Shown here: positions 34,955 through 43,838 of the stretch, one piece after another
Layout of the letters: every line of letters starts with the position of its first letter
Position numbering within the stretch: the first letter of the stretch is position 1
Assembly: GCF_031846385.1 (NCBI RefSeq)
Contig: NZ_JAVRHV010000001.1
Coordinates: 1-64,000 of the forward strand
DNA from: Urechidicola vernalis
Lineage (GTDB): Bacteria; Bacteroidota; Bacteroidia; Flavobacteriales; Flavobacteriaceae
Length of the DNA stretch: 64,000 bases
Reading direction: 5' to 3'
Made by a program: the position numbers and the translations under genes
The notes under the pieces: generated by a model
Told to the model about the DNA's origin: nothing
The model's input: only the letters and a program-made list of their open reading frames with translations
The model's database searches: none

Positions 34955-35251
34955 ATGGCAAATTTAGAACAATCAGCAAAAGGAGGAAAGCAAGGAGATG
35001 TTAGATATCTAACTCCACTTGACATAGATACTAAAAAAGAAGCAAAATACTGTCGTTTTAAAAAGAACGGTATCAAGTATATTGATTATAAAGATGCAGA
35101 TTTCTTAATGTATTTAGTAAATGAGCAAGGTAAAATTTTACCGCGTCGTTTAACTGGTACATCTTTGAAATACCAACGTAAGGTTTCTGTTGCTATTAAA
35201 AGAGCACGTCACTTAGCGTTAATGCCATATGTAGGTGATTTATTAAAATAA
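34955..35251 (+). CDS. rpsR: Ribosomal protein bS18
   Basis: 98 residues. Binds 16S rRNA together with bS6. The core KNGIKYIDYKDADFL...GKILPRRLTGTSLKYQRKVSVAIKRARHLALMPY is fully typical. Second in the operon, 13 nt before rplI. Single Cys near residue 29, not the CxxC pair of zinc-type paralogues. Confidence 0.98.
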   Translation: MANLEQSAKGGKQGDVRYLTPLDIDTKKEAKYCRFKKNGIKYIDYKDADFLMYLVNEQGKILPRRLTGTSLKYQRKVSVAIKRARHLALMPYVGDLLK

Positions 35252-35264
35252 TACAGAGGAAGAT

Positions 35265-35717
35265 ATGGAACTTATATTAAAACAAGACGTAGAAAACGTA
35301 GGATTTAAGGACGATGTTGTTACTGTTAAAAATGGTTACGGACGTAATTTTTTAATTCCTCAAGGTGTAGCGGTATTAGCAACTACATCAGCAAAGAAAG
35401 TATTAGCAGAGACTTTAAAGCAACGTGCATTTAAAGAAGAAAAATTAATCAAAGATGCAACTAAGATTGCTGATGCTTTAAAAGCATTAGAGATTAAGAT
35501 TTCAGCTAAGACAGGAGAAAAAGATAAATTATTCGGTTCAGTTAATAATATTGATGTTGCTGCAGCTTTAGAAAAAGCAGGTAATGCAATTGATAAGAAA
35601 TTTATTAAAGTTGAAGGTGGTAATGTAAAAAGATTAGGAAAATATAATGCAGCTGTGCGTTTACACAGAGCTGTAATTGTTGACTTAACATTTGAAGTTA
35701 TTGCAGAAGCTAAGTAG
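35265..35717 (+). CDS. rplI: Ribosomal protein bL9
   Basis: 150 residues. Large-subunit protein at the L1 stalk base. The N-terminal domain has MELILKQDVENVGFKDDVVTVKNGYGRNFLIP, the bL9 signature; a central Ala/Lys-rich helix connects to the C-terminal domain (LFGSVNNIDVAAAL). Last gene of the operon, followed by a terminator. Confidence 0.98.
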   Translation: MELILKQDVENVGFKDDVVTVKNGYGRNFLIPQGVAVLATTSAKKVLAETLKQRAFKEEKLIKDATKIADALKALEIKISAKTGEKDKLFGSVNNIDVAAALEKAGNAIDKKFIKVEGGNVKRLGKYNAAVRLHRAVIVDLTFEVIAEAK

Positions 35718-35751
35718 TTAACTATCAGTAGAAAGTTAATAACAATTTAAA

Positions 35752-35783
35752 GGATCCATAATATTTTATGGATTCTTTTTTTA
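35752..35783 (+). terminator. Terminator of the ribosomal protein operon
   Basis: Stem GGATCCATAA (35752-35761) and TTATGGATTC (35766-35775) with one G-T pair and a TATT loop, followed by a T run (35776-35782). Confidence 0.85.
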
Positions 35784-35823
35784 TTTTTATAATTCAAAAT
35801 TTAACTAAAATTAATTCAATTAA

Positions 35824-38800
35824 ATGAAAACAAAATTATTTTTCGTAGTATGTTTATTTACAGTTTTATCAGCATTTTCTCAAGTCACAACTTCCAATAT
35901 CAAAGGGGTTGTTTCTGATAATACTGGAGAAACTTTACCAGGAGCAACTATTGTAGCTGTTCACACACCAACAGGGACTACCTATGGTGCTGCAACAAAC
36001 TTAGACGGAAGGTTTAACTTACTTAATTTAAGAGTAGGTGGACCTTATGCGGTTACCATTACATTTGTAGGTTTTAACGAACAAGTGATTAACAATGTTT
36101 TTTTAGATTTAGGACAATCTAAAACTTTAGATATTGTTTTGGTGAGCGCAAGCCAAGAATTAGAGGAAGTAGTTATTACAGCAAACACTTCTGGAACCTT
36201 TGGAAGCGACAGAACTGGCGCTGAAACAAGCGTAGGAAAAAGAGAGATTACTAAATTACCTACAATTTCGAGATCAGCTTCAGATTTTACAAGATTAGAT
36301 CCAACAGCAAGTGGAGGGTCTTTTGGAGGAAGAAACGATCAATACAATAATTTTACATTAGATGGATCTATCTTTAGCAACCCTTTCGGATTAGATGCTG
36401 CAACTCCAGGAGGTCAAACTGATGCTCAACCAGTATCTTTAGATGCAATTGAGCAAATATCAGTTTCAAGAGCACCATATGATGTTTCATTATCTGGATT
36501 TACAGGAGCATCAGTAAATGCCGTTACAAAAAGTGGAACGAATGAAGTTTCTGGTACGGTTTACGGTTATTTTAGAAATCAGGATTTAACAGGTAGTAAA
36601 ATTAAAGGTGACGAAATTTTTGTTCCAAAATTAGAGCAAGTTCAATATGGATTTAGTGTTGGAGCTCCAATTATTAAGAATAAATTATTCTTCTTTGCCA
36701 ATTTTGAAAAAGACGAAAGAACTGATTTAGGTCAAGTGTGGGCACCAAATACGGGCTCTGGAGCTATTAATGAATCTAGAGTTGATGTTCAGGATTTGAT
36801 GGATGTCCAAGCAGGGTTAAGAAGTATAGGATATGATCCAGGTGCTTATGAAGGATTTACACATAAATCTGAAAGTACAAAAGGAATTTTTAAATTAGAT
36901 TGGAATATTAATAACGATCATAGATTGGCATTTATTTACAACTTTTTAGATGCATCAAAAGATAAGCCTGCACATCCAACTGCTTTAGGATTTAGAGGGC
37001 CAAATTCTCAAATTTTACAATTTCAGAACGCCGGGTACCAAATAAATAATAAAATTCAGTCATTTTTGGTAGAATTAAACTCTAATTTTTCTGATAATAT
37101 GACGAATAAATTCCAAGCAGGATATACGCATTTCGACGACTTTAGAGATCCAATGTCTTCACCTATGCCAGCATTCAGAATTCAAGATGGAGCAGGATCT
37201 AATTATATAGTTGCAGGACATGAACCATTTTCGATCAATAATAAATTAGATCAAAAAGTTTTTCAAATTTCAGACAACTTCAATTATTTCTTAGGTGATC
37301 ACGTTTTTACTGCAGGATTTAATTTTGAGAAATTTGAATTTGATAACTCTTTTAACTTAGGTGCATATGGTTATGGTTTCGGACCTGGAATGTATCCTGA
37401 ATATCCAGGAGGTGGATATGTAGGTGCTTTCTTTGGTGATTTTGCTGATATGGCGGCATTTAACACTGCTATTTCTAGTGGTATGCTAGCTGATGCTATG
37501 GCAAATGCAGAAGGGGTTTTTGCTGATAAAAATGCAAATGATTCTTGGGCATTAGCTGAGACAAATGTAGGCCAGGTAGCATTCTATTTACAGGATGAAT
37601 GGAATGTAAATGACGACTTTAAATTGTCATATGGAATTAGATTTGACAAGCCATTATTTTTCGATTCTGCGGATAAAGCACAAGAGGTAATTGATAGAGA
37701 ATGTTGTTATGACCCTTCTATTCCTTACACAGATCCTGAAACTGGAGAACAAGTTTTCTTTGATTCTACACAAATGCCAAGCGATAAGATTATTGTATCA
37801 CCTAGAGTTGGATTTAATTGGGATATTAAAGGAGATAGAACAACACAATTACGAGGTGGAACAGGAGTATTTACGGGGCGTTTTCCATTTGTATGGTTAG
37901 GAAACCAAATAGCAAACCCAAATTCATTCTTTTATCAAGTAGTTGATCCTGACTTCAAGTTTCCAACAGTTTGGAGAACAAGTCTTGGATTTGACAAGCG
38001 CTTAGAAAAAAGTGGAGTTGTTTTAACTGCAGACTTGTCTTACACTAAAGATATCAACGGAGCGCATGTACAAAACTGGGGATTAATGGAGCCATCTGCA
38101 ACTTTGCAAGGTGTTGACAATAGATCTGTTTATGCCGCAAGCGATATTGGAAATAACGCTTATGTATTTACGAATTCTGATAAGGGAAGAACATTTAACG
38201 CAACTGTAAGTGCTAAAAAAACATTCGACAACGGATTATATACTAGTTTAGCATATAACTTCTTGAATTCTAAAGATGTAAATTCTATTGAAGCAGAAAT
38301 TACTGGAGATGCATTTGCGTTTAATCCAGCTTTAAATAACGTAAATGATGATGTATTGGCATATTCTAAATATGGAGATCAGCATAGAGTTATTGGTGTT
38401 GTTTCAAAAGCATGGCAATATGGTGCAAATGATAAATGGGGCTCTACAGTTTCTACAGTGTTTGAATATGCTCAAGGAGGACGTTTCAATTATACATATG
38501 CAGGAGATATAAATGGTGATGGATCGAACTTAAATGATTTAATTTATATACCAACTTCTGAAGAAATAGGACAGATGCAGTTTGCTGCTCCAGGAATGGC
38601 CGCAGAATTAGAAGCATTTATTCAGCAAGACGATTATATGAGTGAAAACAGAGGTGAGTATTTTGAGCGTTATGGTGCTATTGCTCCATGGAGAGGAAAA
38701 TGGGACGTTAAATTTATTCAAGAATTAAAATTGTCGAATGATAATGCTATTCAGTTTAGTGCTGATATCTTAAACTTCGGAAACTTATTGAGTTCTGATT

Positions 38801-38967
38801 GGGGGTTAATTCAACAACCATCAGCAGTACAGCCTATTGGTGTGTCTGTAGATGGTACTGGAACACCAACATATAGTTTTAATTCAGACTTAGATAATAC
38901 ATATGTATACGATATAAGTTTATTGTCTAGATGGCAAGTTCAATTTGGATTGAGATACATCTTCTAA
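35824..38967 (+). CDS. TonB-dependent receptor, Oar-like, with N-terminal carboxypeptidase-like domain
   Basis: 1047 residues, an outer-membrane TonB-dependent transporter. Signal peptide MKTKLFFVVCLFTVLSAFSQ. Residues about 25-110 are a CarbopepD_reg (Ig-like) domain with the usual G-x-x-LPGATI motif. The plug domain covers about 115-240 (ISVSRAPYDV, SGTNEVSGTVYGYFRNQ) and the rest is the barrel, which ends RWQVQFGLRYIF with the C-terminal Phe typical of outer-membrane proteins. Unlike SusC proteins it has no SusD partner beside it, and the layout resembles the Oar family of Myxococcus and Bacteroidota. Substrate unknown. Monocistronic, between two terminators. Confidence 0.93.
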   Translation: MKTKLFFVVCLFTVLSAFSQVTTSNIKGVVSDNTGETLPGATIVAVHTPTGTTYGAATNLDGRFNLLNLRVGGPYAVTITFVGFNEQVINNVFLDLGQSKTLDIVLVSASQELEEVVITANTSGTFGSDRTGAETSVGKREITKLPTISRSASDFTRLDPTASGGSFGGRNDQYNNFTLDGSIFSNPFGLDAATPGGQTDAQPVSLDAIEQISVSRAPYDVSLSGFTGASVNAVTKSGTNEVSGTVYGYFRNQDLTGSKIKGDEIFVPKLEQVQYGFSVGAPIIKNKLFFFANFEKDERTDLGQVWAPNTGSGAINESRVDVQDLMDVQAGLRSIGYDPGAYEGFTHKSESTKGIFKLDWNINNDHRLAFIYNFLDASKDKPAHPTALGFRGPNSQILQFQNAGYQINNKIQSFLVELNSNFSDNMTNKFQAGYTHFDDFRDPMSSPMPAFRIQDGAGSNYIVAGHEPFSINNKLDQKVFQISDNFNYFLGDHVFTAGFNFEKFEFDNSFNLGAYGYGFGPGMYPEYPGGGYVGAFFGDFADMAAFNTAISSGMLADAMANAEGVFADKNANDSWALAETNVGQVAFYLQDEWNVNDDFKLSYGIRFDKPLFFDSADKAQEVIDRECCYDPSIPYTDPETGEQVFFDSTQMPSDKIIVSPRVGFNWDIKGDRTTQLRGGTGVFTGRFPFVWLGNQIANPNSFFYQVVDPDFKFPTVWRTSLGFDKRLEKSGVVLTADLSYTKDINGAHVQNWGLMEPSATLQGVDNRSVYAASDIGNNAYVFTNSDKGRTFNATVSAKKTFDNGLYTSLAYNFLNSKDVNSIEAEITGDAFAFNPALNNVNDDVLAYSKYGDQHRVIGVVSKAWQYGANDKWGSTVSTVFEYAQGGRFNYTYAGDINGDGSNLNDLIYIPTSEEIGQMQFAAPGMAAELEAFIQQDDYMSENRGEYFERYGAIAPWRGKWDVKFIQELKLSNDNAIQFSADILNFGNLLSSDWGLIQQPSAVQPIGVSVDGTGTPTYSFNSDLDNTYVYDISLLSRWQVQFGLRYIF

Positions 38968-38990
38968 AACATAGAAAAGTAATACCTTTG

Positions 38991-39029
38991 AACCGTCCTT
39001 AATATTTTATTATGGACGGTTTTTTTTTA
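38991..39029 (+). terminator. Terminator of the TonB-dependent receptor gene
   Basis: AACCGTCC (38991-38998) pairs with GGACGGTT (39014-39021), 15-nt AT-rich loop, followed by a T run to 39028. Confidence 0.85.
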
Positions 39030-39037
39030 GTAAATAT

Positions 39038-39508
39038 ATGAAGTATAGACAACTTACAAAGGAGCAATTTGAAGAGTTGCATAAAGAGTTTGCAACGTTT
39101 TTAGCAACTCAACAAATTGATGTAAACGAATGGAATGAAATTAAAAAAAACAAACCAAACGTTGCGGAAGATGAAATGAATGTTTTTAGTGATTTTGTTT
39201 GGGATCGTGTTTTAAGCAAAGCGAACTATTTAGAACATTTCTCTAAGGATAATTTAAACTTATTTAGATGTAATCCTGAAAACGTAGAACGTATTGTTGT
39301 AAAAGTCCATAAACAGGGATTCGACTTTACGTCTAAAGAAGATTTTAATTGGTTTATGGATAACTCTAAAGATGATGCCATAGAATATTTTAAAGGTCAG
39401 AAGCCTTATTTAAAGGAACGAAATGTAGAAGTTTTCGATTTAATTGAAAAGGGCAGTGCCATTAGCAATGGAAAATTGTTCGAAGCTGTTTTAAAAATCA
39501 TTTCCTAA
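39038..39508 (+). CDS. Conserved hypothetical protein (DUF6495-like)
   Basis: 156 residues, soluble and charged, no signal peptide or membrane segment. Begins MKYRQLTKEQFEELHKEFATFLATQQID and contains EWNEIKKNKPNVAEDEMNVFSDFVWDRVL, a layout I associate with the DUF6495 family restricted to Bacteroidota; that name is from memory. No catalytic motif. It precedes the trmH-like gene by 18 nt on the same strand, although the latter seems to have its own promoter. Function unknown. Confidence 0.75.
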   Translation: MKYRQLTKEQFEELHKEFATFLATQQIDVNEWNEIKKNKPNVAEDEMNVFSDFVWDRVLSKANYLEHFSKDNLNLFRCNPENVERIVVKVHKQGFDFTSKEDFNWFMDNSKDDAIEYFKGQKPYLKERNVEVFDLIEKGSAISNGKLFEAVLKIIS

Positions 39509-39514
39509 AATCAA

Positions 39515-39522
39515 TATATTTG
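39515..39522 (+). promoter_or_regulatory. -7 element of the trmH-like gene (leaderless candidate)
   Basis: TATATTTG ends 4 nt before the ATG at 39527, so a transcript from it would start at or next to the initiation codon. No clear -33 TTG. Confidence 0.45.
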
Positions 39523-39526
39523 TTCA

Positions 39527-40204
39527 ATGACCGAAGAAGACATTCACTATTCAAATTATTTAACGGCTTTTTTATCTGAAAAACGTCAAGCAACTTTTGA
39601 TCGTATTTTAGATCAGCGCACCAAGCATTTTACTGTAATTTTAGAAGATTTGTTTCAAAAGCATAACACAAGTGCCGTGGTTCGAAGTTGTGATATTTTT
39701 GGTATTCAGGATGTACATATTATTGAGAATAAATACAAGAGTTATATGTCTAATCAAGTAGGGAAGGGATCCCAAAAATGGTTAGATTTTCAGAGATACC
39801 GAGATAAACAAATAAATACTCAAGACTGTATTGATGATATAAAAAGTAAAGGCTATCAGTTAATTGCTACTACACCACATAATGATTCTTGTTTGTTGCA
39901 TGATTTTGATATTTCTAAAAAATCGGCATTCGTATTCGGTGTTGAAAAAGAGGGTGTTTCACAAACCATGATGTCTCAAGCGGATGGTTTTCTTAAAATC
40001 CCAATGGTCGGATTTACCGAAAGTTTAAATGTTTCAGTGGCCGCAGCAATTGTTTTACAGTCTGTTTCTAGCAGATTGCATAACTCTGATATTGCTTGGC
40101 AATTAACCGACGAGGAAAAATTCTTTAAAAAGGTTGATTGGATGGAAAAAACCATCAAAAGCATTAAAAAGATTAAGGAAAGGTATGCTTTAGAAAACGG
40201 TTAA
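39527..40204 (+). CDS. trmH: SpoU/TrmH-family tRNA 2'-O-ribose methyltransferase
   Basis: 225 residues of the SPOUT (trefoil-knot) class. Motif 1 is HNTSAVVRSCDIFGIQDVHIIE, motif 2 FVFGVEKEGVS and motif 3 KIPMVGFTESLNVSVAAAIVL, which together form the SAM-binding knot. The extended C-terminus (LTDEEKFFKKVDWMEKTIKSIKKIKERY) resembles the TrmH tail, which supports a tRNA (Gm18) methyltransferase rather than an rRNA enzyme. The exact target base is inferred. A -7 box only 4 nt upstream suggests leaderless translation. Confidence 0.9.
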   Translation: MTEEDIHYSNYLTAFLSEKRQATFDRILDQRTKHFTVILEDLFQKHNTSAVVRSCDIFGIQDVHIIENKYKSYMSNQVGKGSQKWLDFQRYRDKQINTQDCIDDIKSKGYQLIATTPHNDSCLLHDFDISKKSAFVFGVEKEGVSQTMMSQADGFLKIPMVGFTESLNVSVAAAIVLQSVSSRLHNSDIAWQLTDEEKFFKKVDWMEKTIKSIKKIKERYALENG

Positions 40205-40222
40205 ACTTTAAACCTCCCTAAA

Positions 40223-40594
40223 TTATTTAAGGAGTATCTCATTAATAGTAGAAATGGTATCACACTTTTTTACGATTAGAGTGATGTTCTTTTCCTTAGT
40301 TATTCCATCTATTACATATTTTTTGCAAGGTTCATTTCGTGGTTCACTTTTTTTAAAATCAACCTCTCCATTTTCTAAAATCGATGCGATGTCAGTAGAG
40401 TCTAAACCAATAGTATTCATGCTATTACTTGCATTGTCTGAAAATAAACGTACATCGGTCCTGATGTCTTTCAAAACACGGGCATTTGGTAAATAGTCAA
40501 ATTGCACCTTTTTTTTACCCCAAATAAAATAAACAAAAATACTTCCAATTAAAAGACCACCAAGGTAGTATCCGAAACGATGAATAAATTTCAT
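40223..40594 (-). CDS. Small membrane-anchored hypothetical protein
   Basis: 123 residues with one N-terminal transmembrane segment (about 7-25, GYYLGGLLIGSIFVYFIWG) and a periplasmic or cytoplasmic tail. The phrase FDYLPNARVLKDIRTDVRLFS is conserved in flavobacterial neighbours of alanine dehydrogenase, sometimes annotated as DUF4258 (from memory, unsure). Two cysteines (CKKYVI and KKCDTI) may pair. The gene overlaps the ald stop by 1 nt and is the last gene of the porX-tsaE-ald unit. Function unknown. Confidence 0.7.
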   Translation of the reverse strand: MKFIHRFGYYLGGLLIGSIFVYFIWGKKKVQFDYLPNARVLKDIRTDVRLFSDNASNSMNTIGLDSTDIASILENGEVDFKKSEPRNEPCKKYVIDGITKEKNITLIVKKCDTISTINEILLK

Positions 40595-41799
40595 TATATA
40601 ATCAACAAATTAATATCTCTAAACGGTAAATTAAACCAGTCAGCGACCGATTTATTCGTTAGAATTCCGTGGTAAAAATACATACCTTTTTGCAGACTTT
40701 TGTTAAAACGAACAGCATTTTCAAAACCACCTTCTTCGGCAATATTAAGAAGATAAGGGGTAAATATGTTACTGATTGAAACAGAGGAAGTTCTAGAATA
40801 TTTAGATGGAATGTTTGGGACGCAATAATGTATAACACCATGCTTCTCAAATGTTGGTTTTTTATGACTCGTCACTTCGGATGTTTCAAAACAACCTCCA
40901 CGGTCTATACTTACGTCTACAATTACAGAACCAGGTTTCATTTTCTCAACCATGTTTTCAGTAACAATAATCGGAGAACGGGTTTTTCCTCGTATTGCGC
41001 CAATTGCAATATCACATCGCATTAAAGACTTCTGCAGTGTTTTTGGCTGTATGGTTGAGGTATAAATTAAACTGCCCAAACTACGTTGAATATGTCTAAG
41101 TTTAGATAAGGAATTGTCAAAAACTTTAACACGTGCTCCAAGGCCTAATGCAGATCTTGCGGCAAATTCACCTACGGTTCCTGCACCTAAAATTACAACA
41201 TCTGTTGGGGGTACTCCACTTATGTTTCCAAGAAGTAATCCATTTCCATGTTCATGAGAACTCATAATTTCACTTGCCATTAAAATGGAGGCGATTCCGG
41301 CTATTTCACTTAATGATTTTACAACAGGGTAAGTACCTTGATCATCTCTAATAAAGTCGAAGGCTACGGCTGTAATTCTTTTTGATACGAGACTCTTAAA
41401 ATACTTTTTTGTTTGCGTTTTTAATTGCAATGCGGAAAATAGGACACTTTGGGGATGCATCATATCAATTTCGTCATAGGTAGGAGGTCCTACTTTTAAC
41501 ACAATATTACAACCAAACGCTTCTTTAATATCATTAGAAATTTTCGCACCTGCTTCAGAATATTCAATATCCGTAAAATTGGAACCTAAGCCGGCTCCGC
41601 TTTCAATTACAACTTTATGACCGTGTTGTGTAAGTGCTGAAACAGCGTCTGGTGTTAAACAAACTCGTTTTTCTTGTGTAGAAGACTCCTTAGGAACCCC
41701 GATAAATAAATCGCCTTTTTTATGTTGTATTTCAAGCATTTCAGCCTGAGGCATTAATTGTTCTTTGCTAAATGGAGAGGTAGTTTTTTTACTCATCAA
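40594..41799 (-). CDS. ald: Alanine dehydrogenase
   Basis: 401 residues. NAD-dependent, L-alanine to pyruvate and ammonia, of the AlaDH/PNT family. N-terminal GVPKESSTQEKRVCLTPDAV is the family signature. The Rossmann part has VVILGAGTVGEFAARSALGLGARVKVFD (near 200-228). It lies in a run with tsaE (11-nt overlap upstream) and the small membrane gene. Alternatively it could be a transhydrogenase alpha-like or lysine-oxoglutarate reductase-like enzyme, but overall length and the Ala signatures favour AlaDH. Confidence 0.9.
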   Translation of the reverse strand: MMSKKTTSPFSKEQLMPQAEMLEIQHKKGDLFIGVPKESSTQEKRVCLTPDAVSALTQHGHKVVIESGAGLGSNFTDIEYSEAGAKISNDIKEAFGCNIVLKVGPPTYDEIDMMHPQSVLFSALQLKTQTKKYFKSLVSKRITAVAFDFIRDDQGTYPVVKSLSEIAGIASILMASEIMSSHEHGNGLLLGNISGVPPTDVVILGAGTVGEFAARSALGLGARVKVFDNSLSKLRHIQRSLGSLIYTSTIQPKTLQKSLMRCDIAIGAIRGKTRSPIIVTENMVEKMKPGSVIVDVSIDRGGCFETSEVTSHKKPTFEKHGVIHYCVPNIPSKYSRTSSVSISNIFTPYLLNIAEEGGFENAVRFNKSLQKGMYFYHGILTNKSVADWFNLPFRDINLLII

Positions 41800-42205
41800 T
41801 TTTTAGTTGAATGGTTCGTCGATTTTCGTCCAAAATATCAATATTGACATTTGTAATGTCTAAAGGTAATAAATTTTGAACTTTCTCTCCCCATTCAATA
41901 AAACACCAAGCATCACTATAAAAATAGTCTTCAATACCAATATCTAATGCTTCTTCTTCAGATTCGATTCTATAAAAATCAAAATGATAGATGATTTCCC
42001 CTTTGTCAGAATGATATTCGTTTACCAATGAAAAAGTAGGAGAATTGGCAACATCATCAACACCTAGTTGCTTAACAACCTCTTTTATTAAAGTAGTTTT
42101 TCCTACCCCCATTTCACCATTAAATAACAAGATTTTGTGTTTTGCATTTGCAATTACACTTTTTGCTACATTTGGTAGTTGATTTAAGACATATTCTTGT
42201 TTCAT
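41789..42205 (-). CDS. tsaE: TsaE, tRNA t6A synthesis ATPase
   Basis: 138 residues. P-loop ATPase needed with TsaB, TsaC and TsaD to form N6-threonylcarbamoyladenosine at tRNA position 37. Walker A is GEMGVGKTT (30-38); the following SPTFSLVNEY and HFDFYRIESEEEALDIGIEDYF are classical TsaE motifs. It lies 9 nt after porX and overlaps ald. Partners are not in the window. Confidence 0.96.
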   Translation of the reverse strand: MKQEYVLNQLPNVAKSVIANAKHKILLFNGEMGVGKTTLIKEVVKQLGVDDVANSPTFSLVNEYHSDKGEIIYHFDFYRIESEEEALDIGIEDYFYSDAWCFIEWGEKVQNLLPLDITNVNIDILDENRRTIQLKIDE

Positions 42206-42214
42206 AATATCGGG

Positions 42215-43762
42215 TTATTTCGGGTCCAATATAGCACAAGGAATTATCATTTCTTCCAAAGATATTCCTCCATGTTGATAGGTGTTCTTGTAATATTTTA
42301 CAAAGTGATTGTAATTGTTTGGATAGGCAAAAAATAAGTCCTCTTTTGCAAAGATAAATGAACTGTTCATGTGTATAGAAGGCAGATGAATGTCCTTCGG
42401 GTTTTTTACCGCATATACTTCCTTATCATTGTAAGTTAAACTTTTACCGGTTTTATACCTTAGGTTAGAGCTAATGTTCTTATCACCAATAACTTTTGAC
42501 GGGACTTTAGAATTGATAGTTCCATGATCTGTAGTTATGATTAGTTTTTGTCCTAATTCATGCGCTTTCTGAATAATTTCTACGAGTGGAGAATTTTGAA
42601 ACCAACTTTTAGTTAGAGATCTATATGCTTTATCATCATCAGCCAATTCTTTAATCACATCCATTTCTGTTTTGGCATGCGAGAGCATATCTACAAAGTT
42701 ATAAACGATAACAGTTAGATCGTTTTCTTTTGTTGATTTGTATGAATCTGCCAGTTGTTTCCCGCTTTTTAAGTTCGTAATTTTATAGTATTCGTGCTTT
42801 AAAGTTAAGCCTAGTCTTCTTATCTGTTCAGTTAAAAATTCATTTTCATATAAATTTTTACCGCCTTGATCCGTGTCATTTTTCCAATAATTTGGATGCA
42901 TTTTTTGCATTTCAGAAGGCATTAGACCAGAGAAAATGGCATTTCGTGCATATTGCGTTGCAGTTGGTAAAATACTGTAAAACGGAATTTCTTCAGCCTT
43001 TTTATAATAATCACTAATTAGCGGTTCTATCATTCTCCATTGGTCATACCTTAAATTGTCTATTACAACTAAAAGTGTTCCTTTGTTTTTGTCAATATTT
43101 GGTACAACACAATCTTTAAACAAGGTATGAGAAAGAACAGGGTTATCGTCATTTTCTAACCAATCTTGATAGTTTTTCTTAATAAATTTGAAGAATTGCG
43201 TATTGGCTTCTTGTTTCTGACTTTCTAAAATCTCCATCATTCCTTGGTCATTAATATTCTCCAACTCAATTTCCCAATACACTAATTTCTGATAGAGTTC
43301 TGCCCATTCTTCATATGAGTTAACCATAGACAAATCCATGGCAATTTTCCTAAACTCTTGTTGATAGTTAGAAGTGGTTTTTTCGGAAACCAATCGCGAA
43401 TGATCTAAATTCTTTTTTAAACTGAGCAAAATCTGATTAGGATTAACAGGTTTTATAAGATAATCTGCTATTTTATTGCCAATAGCATCTTCCATGATAT
43501 ACTCCTCTTCACTTTTAGTAATCATTATTATTGGAAGGTTGGCGTTTTTAGATTTGATTTCCGATAAGGTTTCAAGCCCTGAAATTCCAGGCATATTTTC
43601 ATCAAGTAATACAATGTCAAAATTTTCTTCCTGAATCATATCAATGGCATCGGCACCATTAGTACAGGTTGTAACTTGGTAATTTTTCTTTTCTAAAAAA
43701 ATGATGTGTGGCTTTAGTAAATCAATTTCATCATCAACCCATAAAATGTGTATTTTGCTCAT
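42215..43762 (-). CDS. porX: PorX, response regulator with PglZ/alkaline-phosphatase-like effector domain
   Basis: 515 residues. REC domain (1-120): Asp10/Asp11 metal site, phospho-acceptor Asp54 in VLLDENMPG, Lys83 in MITKSEE. A helical linker follows, then a PglZ domain of the alkaline phosphatase superfamily (about 205-510) with candidate metal ligands in VVIDNLRYDQ, FVDMLSHAK and IITTDHGTI. This is the architecture of PorX, which with the kinase PorY and sigma factor SigP controls type IX secretion genes, and whose PglZ part hydrolyses oligonucleotides in studied homologues. porY is not in the window. It is first in a minus-strand run with tsaE, ald and a small membrane gene. Confidence 0.95.
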   Translation of the reverse strand: MSKIHILWVDDEIDLLKPHIIFLEKKNYQVTTCTNGADAIDMIQEENFDIVLLDENMPGISGLETLSEIKSKNANLPIIMITKSEEEYIMEDAIGNKIADYLIKPVNPNQILLSLKKNLDHSRLVSEKTTSNYQQEFRKIAMDLSMVNSYEEWAELYQKLVYWEIELENINDQGMMEILESQKQEANTQFFKFIKKNYQDWLENDDNPVLSHTLFKDCVVPNIDKNKGTLLVVIDNLRYDQWRMIEPLISDYYKKAEEIPFYSILPTATQYARNAIFSGLMPSEMQKMHPNYWKNDTDQGGKNLYENEFLTEQIRRLGLTLKHEYYKITNLKSGKQLADSYKSTKENDLTVIVYNFVDMLSHAKTEMDVIKELADDDKAYRSLTKSWFQNSPLVEIIQKAHELGQKLIITTDHGTINSKVPSKVIGDKNISSNLRYKTGKSLTYNDKEVYAVKNPKDIHLPSIHMNSSFIFAKEDLFFAYPNNYNHFVKYYKNTYQHGGISLEEMIIPCAILDPK

Positions 43763-43772
43763 ACTTAATTTC

Positions 43773-43780
43773 TATATTTG
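43773..43780 (+). promoter_or_regulatory. Possible -7 element of the HD phosphohydrolase gene
   Basis: TATATTTG with TTG at 43755-43757 (15-nt spacer). The leader to the TTG start at 43839 is about 55 nt and contains an inverted repeat TCTCGA-ATTG-TCGAGA (43800-43815) that could be a hairpin or protein site. Confidence 0.4.
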
Positions 43781-43838
43781 TTTAATCTAACGAATTTGTT
43801 CTCGAATTGTCGAGACGATTTAATTTAAATTATCGACT

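Noticed and set aside
40214..40234. Near-palindrome CTCCCTAAAT...ATTTAAGGAG between convergent trmH and the small membrane gene
   Set aside because: One mismatch, AT-rich and without a U run; too weak to call a terminator.
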